A stretch of 40,524 nucleotides of DNA from Desulfocarbo sp964620595 (GTDB lineage: Bacteria > Desulfobacterota > Desulfarculia > Desulfarculales > Desulfarculaceae). Location: contig CAZUHP010000032.1 of NCBI GenBank assembly GCA_964620595.1, positions 1 through 40,524 on the forward strand. The letters are read 5' to 3'. Below are positions 31,835 to 40,392 of this stretch, in pieces. Positions within the stretch are counted from its first letter, which is position 1, and every line of letters starts with the position of its first letter. Under the pieces are notes generated by a model. It worked only from the letters and a program-made list of their open reading frames with translations, searched no databases and had not been told where the DNA came from. The position numbers were made by a program, and so were the translations under genes.

Positions 31835-34368
31835 GCCGGCGGCGGGCCATAGAGTGGGCCATGCTGGCCGGGGCCACGGCCTTTGTGGCCTGGCTCCTGC
31901 CCTGGCGCCTGGTGCTCTCGCCCTCCACTCCCACCGGCGGCGACGCCCATTCCCACTACGCGGCCTTTGTCTACTTCCTCGACCAGGTCTTGCCCCAGGG
32001 CCGGCTCTGGGGCTGGGACCCGGGCGCCCTGGCCGGCTATCCTTTGTTCCAGGTCTATTTCCCGCTTCCCTTCCTGGCCATGGCCGGCCTGGCCCAGCTC
32101 ACGGGGCCTGCGGCCGCCTTCAAGCTCCTGTCCTTGGCCCCGGCCCTGGCGCTTCCCTTGTGCGCCTTCCTTTGCCTGCGCTGGCTGAGGCTGGGTTTTC
32201 CCGGGCCCGGCGCGGGCGCGGTGCTGTGCCTGTGCCTTTTGCTGGAGCAGGTCAACCAGGTCTGGGGCGGCAACCTGGCCTCGCTCTTGGCCGGCGAGTT
32301 CTGCTATGGCTGGGGTCTTTGCCTGGCGCTGTTGTACCTGGGCCGCCTGCCGGGATGGATCGACGGCCGGCGCGGCCTGGCCGGCCAGGTGTTCCTCTTG
32401 GTCCTGGTGGGGCTCAGCCATGCCTATGCGCTCATCTTCTGCCTGGCCGCGGGGCTCTATTTCCTCTGCGAGCCGGGGGGGTGGCGCCGGGCGGGCCCAC
32501 GGCTCCTGGTCCTGTACGGCCTGGGCTTCATGCTGCTGGGGTTCTGGCTGGTGCCGCTTCTGGTCTACTCCCCCTACAGCGAGGTGTTCGGCCAGGTGTG
32601 GGTGTTGCGCTCCTGGCGGGAGTATTTGCCCCCGCTCTTGCTGCCCGGTTTCATCCTGGCCGCGGCCGGGCTTTTGGCCCTGCCCTGGCTGGGGGGGCAG
32701 GGCGACCGCCGCCGGGCCGCCTTTCTGGGCTTTTGGCTGGTGTGCGGCCTGGCCTTGTTCCTGGCCGCGCCCCGCCTCAATGCCATTGACGTGCGCTATG
32801 GTCCCTTTGCCCAGGTAGCCGCCCTGCTCCTGGCCGCCCAGGCATTGGCGCTCCTGGCCCGGCGCCTGGCCGGGGCCGAGGTGCTGGCCGTCCTGGTGCT
32901 GGCGGCCGGGCTGCTGGGGCCCGGGCTTCATACCGGGTACCTGCCCTCCTGGCTGCGCTGGAACAACTCGGGCCTGGAGGCCAAGCAGGGCTGGCAGCAC
33001 TACCAGGCAGTGGCCCGTTTCTTGAGGGGCGGCTGGTCCGACCCCCGGGTGGCCTGGGAACACGCGCCCATCCTGCGCCGCCTGGGCTCCATGCGCGCCT
33101 GGGAGACGCTGCCCCTTTGGAGCGGCCGGGCGGTGCTGGAAGGGCTGTACATGCAGGCCAGCCCCAACGCCCCGGCCATCTACTACCTGCAATCCCTGCT
33201 CAGCGCCCGCGCCAGCGCACCCTTTCCGGGCTATGTGTACGCCCACCAGGACTTGACCCGCGCCCACCGCCTGCTGGAGCTTTTCAACGTGGGCCAGGTC
33301 ATATTGAGTGAACCGGCCACCAAGGCCCGGGCCCAGGACCTGTCCGGTTATGTCAGCCAGTTCCAGGCCGGGCCCTACCAAGTGTTCGGCCTGGAGCCGC
33401 CGCCGGCCGGCTACGCGGTCACCCCGGCCTGCCGGCCGGTGGCCGTGGTCAGTGCCGATCCCCGGGTGGCGGCCTTTGAGTGGCTGCGCTTCAGCGACCT
33501 GCGCGTGCCCCTGGTGTTTCTGGGCCGCCCGCCGGAAGCGGGCGACAAGCGCTTTGCCGCGGTGTTCAAGGACGGCCCGGACCTCTGGCGGCGCTTGCGC
33601 CGGGGCGGGCTGCCCTGCCGGAAGCTCCGGCCGGACACGCTCCGGGTGCGCCTTATGCCCGAGCGCATCGTCATCAGCGGCCTCACCCCCGGCCGCCCCC
33701 TGTGGGTGAAGGTGAGCTGGCACCCGGCCTGGCGCAGCACCAGCGGCGAAACCATCTTCCGCGCCAGCCCCGGTTTCATGCTAGTCTTTCCCCAGGGCCG
33801 CAGCCTGACCCTGGTCATGGGGCCGGCCTGGCCCCATTGGCTGGGCGGGGGCCTGAGCCTGTTGGGCCTGGTCCTGCTGGCGCTGGTGGCCTGGAAGCCC
33901 GGCCTGGTGCCGGCGGGAGAGCCCGGCCGCCCGCTGGAGGGCAGGGCGGGGTGGCTGTTCTGGGCCGGGGCCGCGGTGTGCCTGCTGGGCCTGACGGCCC
34001 TGCACCAGGACGGCACCACCTTGCGCTGGCGCGGGCACCGGCTTCTCCAGGCGGGCCAGGCGGGCCGGGCCGCCGAGGTGCTCCAGGAGGCGATAGCAGG
34101 CGCCGAGTTGCAGCAGGACCAGCCCTACGCCTGTCTGGACCTGGCCTTCTGCTACGCGCGCCAGGGCAGGCACCAGCAGGCCGTGCGGGTGCTGCGGGAG
34201 CTGTTGCAGCGCTTCCCCGATTCCCGGGCCGCACCCGAGGCCTGGTTCGAGCTTGGCCGGGCCCTGCGCCGGGCCGGCCGGGAGCAGGAGGCGCAGCGGG
34301 CCTGGCGGACCCTGCTCAAGCGCCACCCGCGCACCAGTTGGGCTTGGAAGGCATTGGACGAGTTATGA
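31831..34368 (+). CDS. Polytopic PTPS-related / GT-C-like membrane protein with C-terminal TPRs
   Basis: This protein has 835 residues from the ATG at 31861, or 845 if a CTG at 31831 is the start. It has about 11-13 membrane helices, with a first periplasmic loop 'TPTGGDAHSHYAAFVYFLDQ' like the acidic catalytic loop of GT-C enzymes, and overall resemblance to the 6-pyruvoyl-tetrahydropterin-synthase-related membrane family (not a pterin enzyme). A soluble periplasmic region (about 390-620) follows, then two helices, and TPR repeats at about 705-835. GGAGG (31818-31822) lies 8 nt before the in-frame CTG, while the ATG at 31861 has no good ribosome site. Probably a lipid-linked glycosyltransferase; unproven. 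Confidence 0.65.
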   Translation: MSRRRAIEWAMLAGATAFVAWLLPWRLVLSPSTPTGGDAHSHYAAFVYFLDQVLPQGRLWGWDPGALAGYPLFQVYFPLPFLAMAGLAQLTGPAAAFKLLSLAPALALPLCAFLCLRWLRLGFPGPGAGAVLCLCLLLEQVNQVWGGNLASLLAGEFCYGWGLCLALLYLGRLPGWIDGRRGLAGQVFLLVLVGLSHAYALIFCLAAGLYFLCEPGGWRRAGPRLLVLYGLGFMLLGFWLVPLLVYSPYSEVFGQVWVLRSWREYLPPLLLPGFILAAAGLLALPWLGGQGDRRRAAFLGFWLVCGLALFLAAPRLNAIDVRYGPFAQVAALLLAAQALALLARRLAGAEVLAVLVLAAGLLGPGLHTGYLPSWLRWNNSGLEAKQGWQHYQAVARFLRGGWSDPRVAWEHAPILRRLGSMRAWETLPLWSGRAVLEGLYMQASPNAPAIYYLQSLLSARASAPFPGYVYAHQDLTRAHRLLELFNVGQVILSEPATKARAQDLSGYVSQFQAGPYQVFGLEPPPAGYAVTPACRPVAVVSADPRVAAFEWLRFSDLRVPLVFLGRPPEAGDKRFAAVFKDGPDLWRRLRRGGLPCRKLRPDTLRVRLMPERIVISGLTPGRPLWVKVSWHPAWRSTSGETIFRASPGFMLVFPQGRSLTLVMGPAWPHWLGGGLSLLGLVLLALVAWKPGLVPAGEPGRPLEGRAGWLFWAGAAVCLLGLTALHQDGTTLRWRGHRLLQAGQAGRAAEVLQEAIAGAELQQDQPYACLDLAFCYARQGRHQQAVRVLRELLQRFPDSRAAPEAWFELGRALRRAGREQEAQRAWRTLLKRHPRTSWAWKALDEL

Positions 34369-36578
34369 AACGCGTGGGCATACCCCTTGTCATGGGCCTG
34401 GTGTTGAGCCTGGTGGTGCTGGCTCTCATGGCCCTGGGTGCGCCTTTCCTGGACCTGATGGAGCTGAAGGCCCAGGACGCCTTGTTCCTGGCGCGGGGGC
34501 CGCGGCCGGCCGCCTCGGGGGCAGTGGCCGTGGTGGCGGTGGACGAGCAGAGCCTGGATCAAGAGGGCCGCTGGCCCTGGCCGCGGGAAAAGACCGCCCG
34601 CCTCATCCGGGCGGTGGCCACCCAGGGCGCCAAGGTCATCGGCCTGGACATGGGGTTCTTCGAGCCGGACAACCGCCTGGCCGTGAAATCAGTGGTGGAG
34701 ATACTGGAGGCGGCCCGGCAGGGGAGGCCCCCGGCCCTGGAGGAGGTGATCACCCGCTTCCACCCGGACTACCTGTTGGCCAAGGCCATTGCCGAGGCCC
34801 CTTGCGACGTGGTGATCGGCTATTTCTTCCACATGAACCAGCGGGAGGTGGGCCACCTGGGACCGGCCGAGGCCAAGAAGCGCCGGCGGCAGTTGGCCAA
34901 GTTCGCCTTTCCGGTGGTTCGTTTTGCCAGCCCCGAGGCCATGGACCGGCCTTTGCTTCAGGCCTGGCTGCCCGAACCCAACCAGCCCCTCATCACCGCG
35001 GCCGCGCGCTGGGCCGGGTTCTTCAACATCATCCCCGACCGCGACGGGGTGGTGCGCCGCCAGCCGCTCCTGTTGCAGATGGGCGATGCCTACTACCCCT
35101 CCCTGGTGCTGGCCACCCTGGCCCGCTACAAGGGCCTGCCGCTGCCCCGGCTGAACATCCAGGAACACGGCCTGGACGGGGTGGTGCTGGGCGATGTCTT
35201 CATTCCCACCGATCACCTGGGGCGCCTGCGCATCAATTACCTGGGCGGCGAGACGGTGATACCCACGGTGTCGGCCGGCGACCTCTTGGCCGGCCGCCGG
35301 CTGGGCACCAGCCTGAAGGGCAAGGCGGTCCTCATAAGCGTGACCGCCACCGGCGTGTTCGACCTGAGCCCCACCCCCCTGGACCCCCGCCTGCCCGGCT
35401 GCTACATACACGCCCAGGCCATGGACAACGTGCTGGCCCGGGACTTCATGGTGCGGACCGCCTGGACCACGGTGGTGGACGCCACCGCGGTGCTGGTGCT
35501 GGGCTTGGGCACGGCCCTGGCCCTGGCCCTCTTGCCGCCCCTGGCCGGCGGCGGCTTGGCCCTCCTCATGGGGGCGGGCTATGTGGGCCTGGGTTACGCC
35601 CTTTTCATGGAGGGCTATCTCCTGGACCTGGTGCATCCCCTGCTGGCGCTCTTGGCGGTGGGGGTGGCGGTGACCCTGTACCGCTACCTGGGCGAGGAAC
35701 GCCAGCGCCGCTTCGTGAAGCGGGCTTTCCAGTATTACCTTTCGCCCGAGGTGATCGACGCCATGCTGGCCGATCCCGGCGGGCTCAAGCTGGGCGGCAG
35801 CAAGCAGGACCTGAGCGTCCTGTTCGCCGACATACGCGGCTTCACCAGCCTGGCCGAGAAGCTGGAGCCCGAACTCCTGGCCCAGGTGCTGAACCTCTTT
35901 CTGGACCGGGTCACCCAGGTCATCCTGGCCCACGGCGGCCTTTTGGGCAAGTACATCGGCGACGCGGTCATGGCCGTGTTCGGCGCGCCGGTGGCCCAGC
36001 CCGATCACGCCGGCCGGGCCTGCGCCGCGGCCCTGGACCTGGGCCGGCTCTACCGCGAGTTGCTGCCCGAGTGGGAGCGGCGGGGGGTGCCGCCCCTGGC
36101 CCTGGGGGTGGGGGTCAACTCCGGCCCCATGGTGGTGGGCAACATGGGCTCCTCCCTGCGCTTCGACTACACCGTGATCGGCGACAACGTGAACCTGGCC
36201 TCCCGCCTGGAGGGCCAGACCCGGGTGTACGGGGTGGACAGCGTGGTGAGCCAGGCCACCCGGGACTTGTGCGCCGGGGACTTCCACTTCCGGGTGCTGG
36301 ACCTGATCCGGGTCAAGGGCCGGCAGGAGCCGGTGCGCATCTACGAAATCCTGGGGCCGGCCCAGGGACCGGAGCCCGAGCTGGCGGTGCTCATGGCCGA
36401 GGCCCTGGAGCGCTATCTGGCCCGCGACTTCGGCGGCGCCCTGGCGGTCCTGGAGCGGCTTTCGGCCCGTCACCCCGGCGATGTGCCGGCCCGGCTCCTG
36501 GCCGAGCGCTGCACCCGCTTCTTGAAGGAGCCGCCAGCGCCTGATTGGGACGGGGTGGAGACCAAGACCAGCAAGTGA
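34365..36578 (+). CDS. CHASE2-domain adenylate/guanylate cyclase
   Basis: This 737-residue protein has an N-terminal helix (7-27), an extracytoplasmic CHASE2 domain (about 30-370, 'VAVVAVDEQSLDQEGRWPWPR', 'NIIPDRDGVVRRQPLL', 'INYLG'), three helices (about 370-440) and a class III cyclase domain (about 475-665). D489 ('FADIRGFTSL') and D533 ('YIGDAVMAVFGAP') bind metal; N610 and R614 ('NVNLASRLEG') are the transition-state pair. A short helical tail follows. It should sense an envelope signal and make cAMP (or cGMP). The start overlaps the preceding stop (ATGA). Confidence 0.93.
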   Translation: MKRVGIPLVMGLVLSLVVLALMALGAPFLDLMELKAQDALFLARGPRPAASGAVAVVAVDEQSLDQEGRWPWPREKTARLIRAVATQGAKVIGLDMGFFEPDNRLAVKSVVEILEAARQGRPPALEEVITRFHPDYLLAKAIAEAPCDVVIGYFFHMNQREVGHLGPAEAKKRRRQLAKFAFPVVRFASPEAMDRPLLQAWLPEPNQPLITAAARWAGFFNIIPDRDGVVRRQPLLLQMGDAYYPSLVLATLARYKGLPLPRLNIQEHGLDGVVLGDVFIPTDHLGRLRINYLGGETVIPTVSAGDLLAGRRLGTSLKGKAVLISVTATGVFDLSPTPLDPRLPGCYIHAQAMDNVLARDFMVRTAWTTVVDATAVLVLGLGTALALALLPPLAGGGLALLMGAGYVGLGYALFMEGYLLDLVHPLLALLAVGVAVTLYRYLGEERQRRFVKRAFQYYLSPEVIDAMLADPGGLKLGGSKQDLSVLFADIRGFTSLAEKLEPELLAQVLNLFLDRVTQVILAHGGLLGKYIGDAVMAVFGAPVAQPDHAGRACAAALDLGRLYRELLPEWERRGVPPLALGVGVNSGPMVVGNMGSSLRFDYTVIGDNVNLASRLEGQTRVYGVDSVVSQATRDLCAGDFHFRVLDLIRVKGRQEPVRIYEILGPAQGPEPELAVLMAEALERYLARDFGGALAVLERLSARHPGDVPARLLAERCTRFLKEPPAPDWDGVETKTSK

Positions 36579-36654
36579 GCCGATATGGCCCAAAAGACTC
36601 TAGGATTCCCCGGTAAAGGTATGCTAGGCTACGGACGATTGCGGCAAGAGGGGG

Positions 36655-38298
36655 GTGGCGTTGGTGCGGAGTGATTCTAGGATGAACAGGCTTTACGGGG
36701 CCGCAAGCATACTCCTTGGGTTGAGGTCAACCAGATCGGCTGGGCGGGCAGGCTGCCTGTTGGCCGGTCTTTTCATGTTGCTTTTGCTGTGTGCCTCTCC
36801 GGCCCTGGCCCAGGCCCCCCCCGCCCCCCCCGCCCCCCCCGCCAGTCCGGCTGATCTCTACACCGCCGCCCGTTTCGACCTGTTGGACGAGAACTACGAC
36901 GCGGCAGTGGCCAAACTGGACCGCGCCCTGGCCCTGGCGCCTGGGGAGCCCCGGCTGGTGCTGTTGAAGGCCCAGGCCTTGGAGGACGGCGGCAAGCGGG
37001 ACCAGGCCATTGCCTTTGTGAAGGGCGTGCTGGAGCAGGACCCCGCAAGATGGGGTTTTCTGCGTTTTGAACTGGCCTATCTCTATATCAGGGCCGGGCG
37101 CACGACCGAGGCCCTGGCCCAGTTGAAGGCGGCCGAGCAGCTCGACAAGCAGCGGGCCATAACCGAGCAGGTCCTCCTGCGCCTGCGTGCGAAGCAGTAT
37201 GAACGGGCCCTGGCCGAGCTGAAGCGCCTGCCCGTGCAGACCGCCCACAGCAAGTACCTGGCTGCCCAGGCCCAGTTCTACCTGGGCAACTACTCCGCCT
37301 CCCGGGCTCTCATTCAAGAGGGCTTGGCCCTGAAGCCGGACCCCGCCTTGGCCCGGAACCTACGCTCCCTGCAGGAAGGCGGCCGGCGGCGGCAGTGGGC
37401 CGAGCGCAGGTTGCGTGGCCACTTCACCCTGGCCCTGCAATACAACGACAACGTGTTCACTGATCCCTTGCAGGACAACCCGGCGGTGATTCCACCGCGC
37501 AAGAAGGACGATTTCGCCCTGTTCGCCAAGCTGGACCTGGAATACCGGCCCTGGCAGCAGGGCGGCGACCGGCTGGCCCTCACCGGCTCGGTCCTGAAGA
37601 TGACCCAGATGGAGCTGGGTGAGTCCTCTTACGGGGGCTGGTCCCTGGGCGGCTACTTTGCCCGCGACTTGGCCCGCTGGGGATTCCGCCTGCCCTACGA
37701 GTTGGCCTACTATTACGAGGGCTCCTCCCTGAACCGGAGGGTGCAGACCCACTCCCTCAGCCCCTCGCTCTACTGGCAGATGACCCGTGTCTTGCGTACC
37801 GAACTGTACGGCTTGTTGCAGCGGCGCATCTACTTCACCGGCGAGTCCAACATCAACCGCTGGGGCCTGGGCGTGCTGCACTACTGGCTGCTCAAGGGCT
37901 GGGACCGCTACTTGCGCTTGGGCTACCGGGTGGACCAGGACATTGCCGACGACCAGAAGAACGGGTTTTGGTACTACGAGATCAGCCTGGGCGGCAATAC
38001 CCGCCTGGCCGAGCGGCTGAATCTGGACGCTGGTCTCACCTTTGGCTGGTACCGCTTTGACGAGCGGCCCGAGCCCTACCTGGTGGGTGATCTGGGCCCG
38101 GCCGGGGCCACCATGGTGCGCCGGGACCGCCAGCTTCGGTTTGCCTTGCAACTTTTTTATAGGCCCAAGGACAACTGGCAGCTTGCTTTGGCCTACTTTT
38201 TTACGGACAATAGTTCTAATGTGACCAAGGACGTGAACTTCGACCCGTACGAGTTCCGCCAGAGCATTGTGAGCTTTACCTCCACCTGGACCTTCTAG
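36655..38298 (+). CDS. TPR and outer-membrane beta-barrel protein (SLAM/DUF560-like)
   Basis: This 547-residue protein has a signal peptide at about 28-52 ('LLLLCASPALAQA'), a Pro/Ala linker (53-65), TPR-like helices (about 66-235), then about 14 amphipathic strands from residue 255 ('HFTLALQYNDNVF') to the C-terminal 'SFTSTWTF', ending in Phe as in outer-membrane barrels. The layout matches surface lipoprotein assembly modifiers, which help export or display surface proteins. The GTG at 36655 is listed, but the ATG at 36682 is as good. Three C8 tracts lie just after the signal peptide. The next gene starts 1 nt after the stop. Confidence 0.75.
   Translation: MALVRSDSRMNRLYGAASILLGLRSTRSAGRAGCLLAGLFMLLLLCASPALAQAPPAPPAPPASPADLYTAARFDLLDENYDAAVAKLDRALALAPGEPRLVLLKAQALEDGGKRDQAIAFVKGVLEQDPARWGFLRFELAYLYIRAGRTTEALAQLKAAEQLDKQRAITEQVLLRLRAKQYERALAELKRLPVQTAHSKYLAAQAQFYLGNYSASRALIQEGLALKPDPALARNLRSLQEGGRRRQWAERRLRGHFTLALQYNDNVFTDPLQDNPAVIPPRKKDDFALFAKLDLEYRPWQQGGDRLALTGSVLKMTQMELGESSYGGWSLGGYFARDLARWGFRLPYELAYYYEGSSLNRRVQTHSLSPSLYWQMTRVLRTELYGLLQRRIYFTGESNINRWGLGVLHYWLLKGWDRYLRLGYRVDQDIADDQKNGFWYYEISLGGNTRLAERLNLDAGLTFGWYRFDERPEPYLVGDLGPAGATMVRRDRQLRFALQLFYRPKDNWQLALAYFFTDNSSNVTKDVNFDPYEFRQSIVSFTSTWTF
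36815..36841 (+). repeat. Triplicated GCCCCCCCC tract in the barrel gene
   Basis: Three copies of a 9-nt unit GCCCCCCCC lie in the frame coding 'APPAPPAPPA', between the signal peptide and the TPR region. Loss or gain of one C would shift the frame; loss or gain of a unit would keep it. Poly-C tracts of this kind are classic phase-variation sites in surface genes of other bacteria. Confidence 0.8.
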
Positions 38299-38299
38299 T

Positions 38300-39340
38300 A
38301 TGCGCCGAGCCCGAACCAGATATGCTTTCCGCCGCCAGGGTGTCCTCGTTTTGGCGGCCGTGGTGTTGGCGTGGGCGCTGGCGGGCGCGGCCTGGGCCCA
38401 GGGGAAGGCCGTGGGACGCATCTTCGAGGCCAGGGGAGAGGTGCGGGTGGTGAACCAGGCCCTGCACAGGGACCTGGCCGCGGTCAAGGGCCTGGAGTTG
38501 ATGCAGGGCGACCGCATAATCACCGGCAGGAACTCGGTGGCCAAGATCGTGCTGAAGGACGACTCCCTGGTGCGCCTGGGGGCGGAGAGTGAGCTGGGCC
38601 TGGACAAGGTCGTGTTCAACCCCCAGGACAAGGTGCGCGACACCAAGTTGAGTATGCCGGTGGGGGTCATGAAGGCCTTTATCAACGACCTGAGCGATTA
38701 CAAGGAAAAGCGCTTCCAGGTCGAAACCACCACCGCGGTGGCCGGCGTGCGGGGAACCGTGTTGGGCCTGTTGGCCACCATACAGGAAACCTTGGTCTTG
38801 GGTTTCGATAACCCCATCGAGGTCATCAACAAGAAATTCCCCAACCTGCCGGTGACCGTGCTGGCCAGGATGCTGACCTGGGTGCGGGCCAACCTGCCGC
38901 CCACTGATCCCTCGCCCATAACGCCCGACATCCTGCGCCGCTTCCAGCAGTATTTCCACCTGACCGACGCTGACACCGAACCCGCCGGGACCCCGGGCGG
39001 CGGCACCACCACGACCACCACCTTGGCAGGCCCCACTACGACCCTGGCAGGACCCACCACCACCCTGGGCGGCGGTTTGGGGGGCGGCCTGGTCACCACC
39101 ACTACCACCACCACCACGACCACCACCAGTACCACCACCACGACCACTACCACCACCACCACCACGACCACCACTGTGCCCGTCAGCACCACTACCAGCA
39201 CCACCAGCACTACCAGCACCAGCACTACCAGCACCACCACCACCACTGCGCCGGGCCCCACCACCTCTTCCACCACCACCACTACCACCACCACCCACCC
39301 GTCAGGCACCTCGCCCGACGCCAAGCCCTGTGCCACCTAG
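38300..39340 (+). CDS. Secreted FecR-domain protein with long Thr-rich tail
   Basis: This 346-residue protein has a signal peptide (about 1-34, 'LAGAAWAQ'), then a FecR-like domain (about 36-155: 'GRIFEARGEVRVVN', 'GDRIITGRNSVAKIVLKDDS', 'VETTTAVAGVRGT'), as in secreted FecR proteins unrelated to sigma-factor signalling. Residues about 235-335 are almost only Thr with Ser, Pro, Gly and 'LAGPTTT' repeats, resembling mucin-like or O-glycosylated linkers. A single Cys lies near the end ('DAKPCAT'). It starts 1 nt after the barrel gene, so the barrel protein may export or display it. Function unknown. Confidence 0.8.
   Translation: MRRARTRYAFRRQGVLVLAAVVLAWALAGAAWAQGKAVGRIFEARGEVRVVNQALHRDLAAVKGLELMQGDRIITGRNSVAKIVLKDDSLVRLGAESELGLDKVVFNPQDKVRDTKLSMPVGVMKAFINDLSDYKEKRFQVETTTAVAGVRGTVLGLLATIQETLVLGFDNPIEVINKKFPNLPVTVLARMLTWVRANLPPTDPSPITPDILRRFQQYFHLTDADTEPAGTPGGGTTTTTTLAGPTTTLAGPTTTLGGGLGGGLVTTTTTTTTTTTSTTTTTTTTTTTTTTTVPVSTTTSTTSTTSTSTTSTTTTTAPGPTTSSTTTTTTTTHPSGTSPDAKPCAT
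39003..39298 (+). repeat. ACC-rich trinucleotide tract coding poly-Thr
   Basis: Long runs of ACC/ACT/ACG codons, with scattered Ser (AGT, AGC) and a few Gly/Leu/Pro codons, code the Thr-rich tail. As the repeat unit is three bases, slippage would vary tail length without frameshift. Confidence 0.85.
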
Positions 39341-39342
39341 CA

Positions 39343-39400
39343 GGGGGCGACGGGGGGCGACGGGGGGCGCTGGGGGGCGCGGAGGGCGCGACGGGGGGCG
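39343..39400 (+). repeat. G-rich decamer tandem repeat
   Basis: About six head-to-tail units of GGGGGGCGAC (variants GGGGGGCGCT, GGAGGGCGCG) follow the FecR stop codon directly. With six G-runs the stretch could form G-quadruplexes on the plus strand; a G9 run lies 50 nt further on (about 39449-39457). The remaining bases up to 39490 show nothing else. Confidence 0.75.
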
Positions 39401-39487
39401 TGGCTGCCCGTCACGTATGTTTCAGGTAACAACTTGACCTCGGGGAGCGGGGGGGGGCGGCTGGCGGCCAGCACGGCAGGCAGCCAA

Positions 39488-39531
39488 CCAAAAGCCGCGC
39501 CTTGCCGCCTGGGTGGGTGGACAAGGCGCGG
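39488..39531 (-). terminator. Intrinsic terminator of ridA
   Basis: On the minus strand CCGCGCCTTG (39531-39522) pairs perfectly with CAAGGCGCGG (39504-39495) across a 17-nt loop, followed by CTTTTGG. The T-tract is short, so termination may be partial. It lies about 55 nt after the ridA stop. Confidence 0.6.
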
Positions 39532-39586
39532 ACTTGGCCCTATCTATGCGAGATTGCTTGCAGACCGCGTGATTACCCGTGCGCGG

Positions 39587-39970
39587 TTACTCGGCCAGGG
39601 CCACGGCTTCTATCTCTATGCGCGCCCCCCGGGGAAGCCGGGCCACCTGCACGCAGGCCCGGGCCGGGGGCTGGGAGGCAAAGTAGCTGGCATACACTCG
39701 GTTCATGCGCTCGAAGTCAGCGAGATCCTGCAAGAACACCGTGACCTTGACCACCTTGTCCAGGCTGCTGCCCCCTGCCGCCAGGATGGCCTTCAGGTTT
39801 TCCAGGCAGCGGGTGGTTTGCTCTTCTATGCCAGGGCTGTTCAACTCGCCGGTGGCCGGGTCCAGCGCTATCTGGCCTGATACGAACAGGAACTGCCCGG
39901 CCCGCACTGCCTGGGAGTAGGGGCCTATGGCCGCTGGGGCCGCTTCCGTGCTTATTGTGGTTTTCGGCAC
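39587..39970 (-). CDS. ridA: RidA family enamine/imine deaminase
   Basis: This 127-residue protein is full length for RidA/YjgF. 'AIGPYSQAVRAGQFLFVSGQI', 'QTTRCLENLKAIL', 'VVKVTVFLQD' and the C-terminal 'ARIEIEAVAL' match, and the catalytic Arg falls in 'PPARACVQVARLPRGA'. It hydrolyses reactive enamines/imines formed by PLP enzymes such as threonine dehydratase. The GTG start at 39970 has GGAAAG upstream. It stands alone between a terminator and a low-coding region. Confidence 0.93.
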   Translation of the reverse strand: MPKTTISTEAAPAAIGPYSQAVRAGQFLFVSGQIALDPATGELNSPGIEEQTTRCLENLKAILAAGGSSLDKVVKVTVFLQDLADFERMNRVYASYFASQPPARACVQVARLPRGARIEIEAVALAE

Positions 39971-40154
39971 GATCTTTCCCTTTCCGGGCCTGCTCGCCTT
40001 CGGCCGCCGGGTCAGACTGCCGTGACGGCCTTGCGGGCGATCCTGTTTGTTGGTTGGCAGAAGACAAGTTTATCATGGCGTTTTTTGCAATGGCGGGCAA
40101 CAGGTTCCTGGGGGGCGGTGCCTTGCCCGCCCCCCCTGTGGGGAGGCGCCTGGT

Positions 40155-40365
40155 ATGGACGTGAGGCTTGAGCTTTTGGTGGCGCCGGGGCGCGGCCTCC
40201 CGCGGGGAGGTGGAAAGCCTGGAGAGGAGCCTGCTGGCTGAATTGGCCCCGGCCGCGTCTTTTGAAACCACGAAGGTGGACTCGGCTGAGGCCGCCCAAA
40301 GGCTTGAATTTCCTGGCGCGCCCTTCGTACCCAGGCAAAACCAAACACCCCGATCATATAGCTGA
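40155..40365 (+). pseudogene. Degenerate thioredoxin-fold-like small gene (frameshifted)
   Basis: An ATG at 40155 with GGGAGG 8 nt upstream opens 'MDVRLELLVAPGR', after which the sensible reading continues in another frame (from about 40195): 'SRGEVESLERSLLAELAP', 'KVDSAEAAQRLEFPGAPFV', ending at a TGA (40363-40365). The joined product resembles thioredoxin-like proteins of the 'FPGSPTV' type, but lacks Cys and breaks off after 'PFV'. The joined reading is by eye and could be chance in GC-rich DNA. The stretch 39971-40154 before it shows no gene. Confidence 0.3.
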
Positions 40366-40392
40366 CCCCTATTGACAATAGGGGTTTTTTTT
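40365..40392 (+). terminator. Strong intrinsic terminator
   Basis: ACCCCTATT (40365-40373) pairs perfectly with AATAGGGGT (40377-40385) across a 3-nt loop and runs into eight T (40385-40392). It immediately follows the stop of the degenerate frame. The loop also forms TTGACA (40372-40377), so part of the element can be read as a -35 box with TAGCAT 17 nt later. Confidence 0.75.

Noticed and set aside
39003..39298. ACC repeats as a CRISPR-like array
   Set aside because: The repeats are uninterrupted codons without spacers, in frame with a secreted protein.
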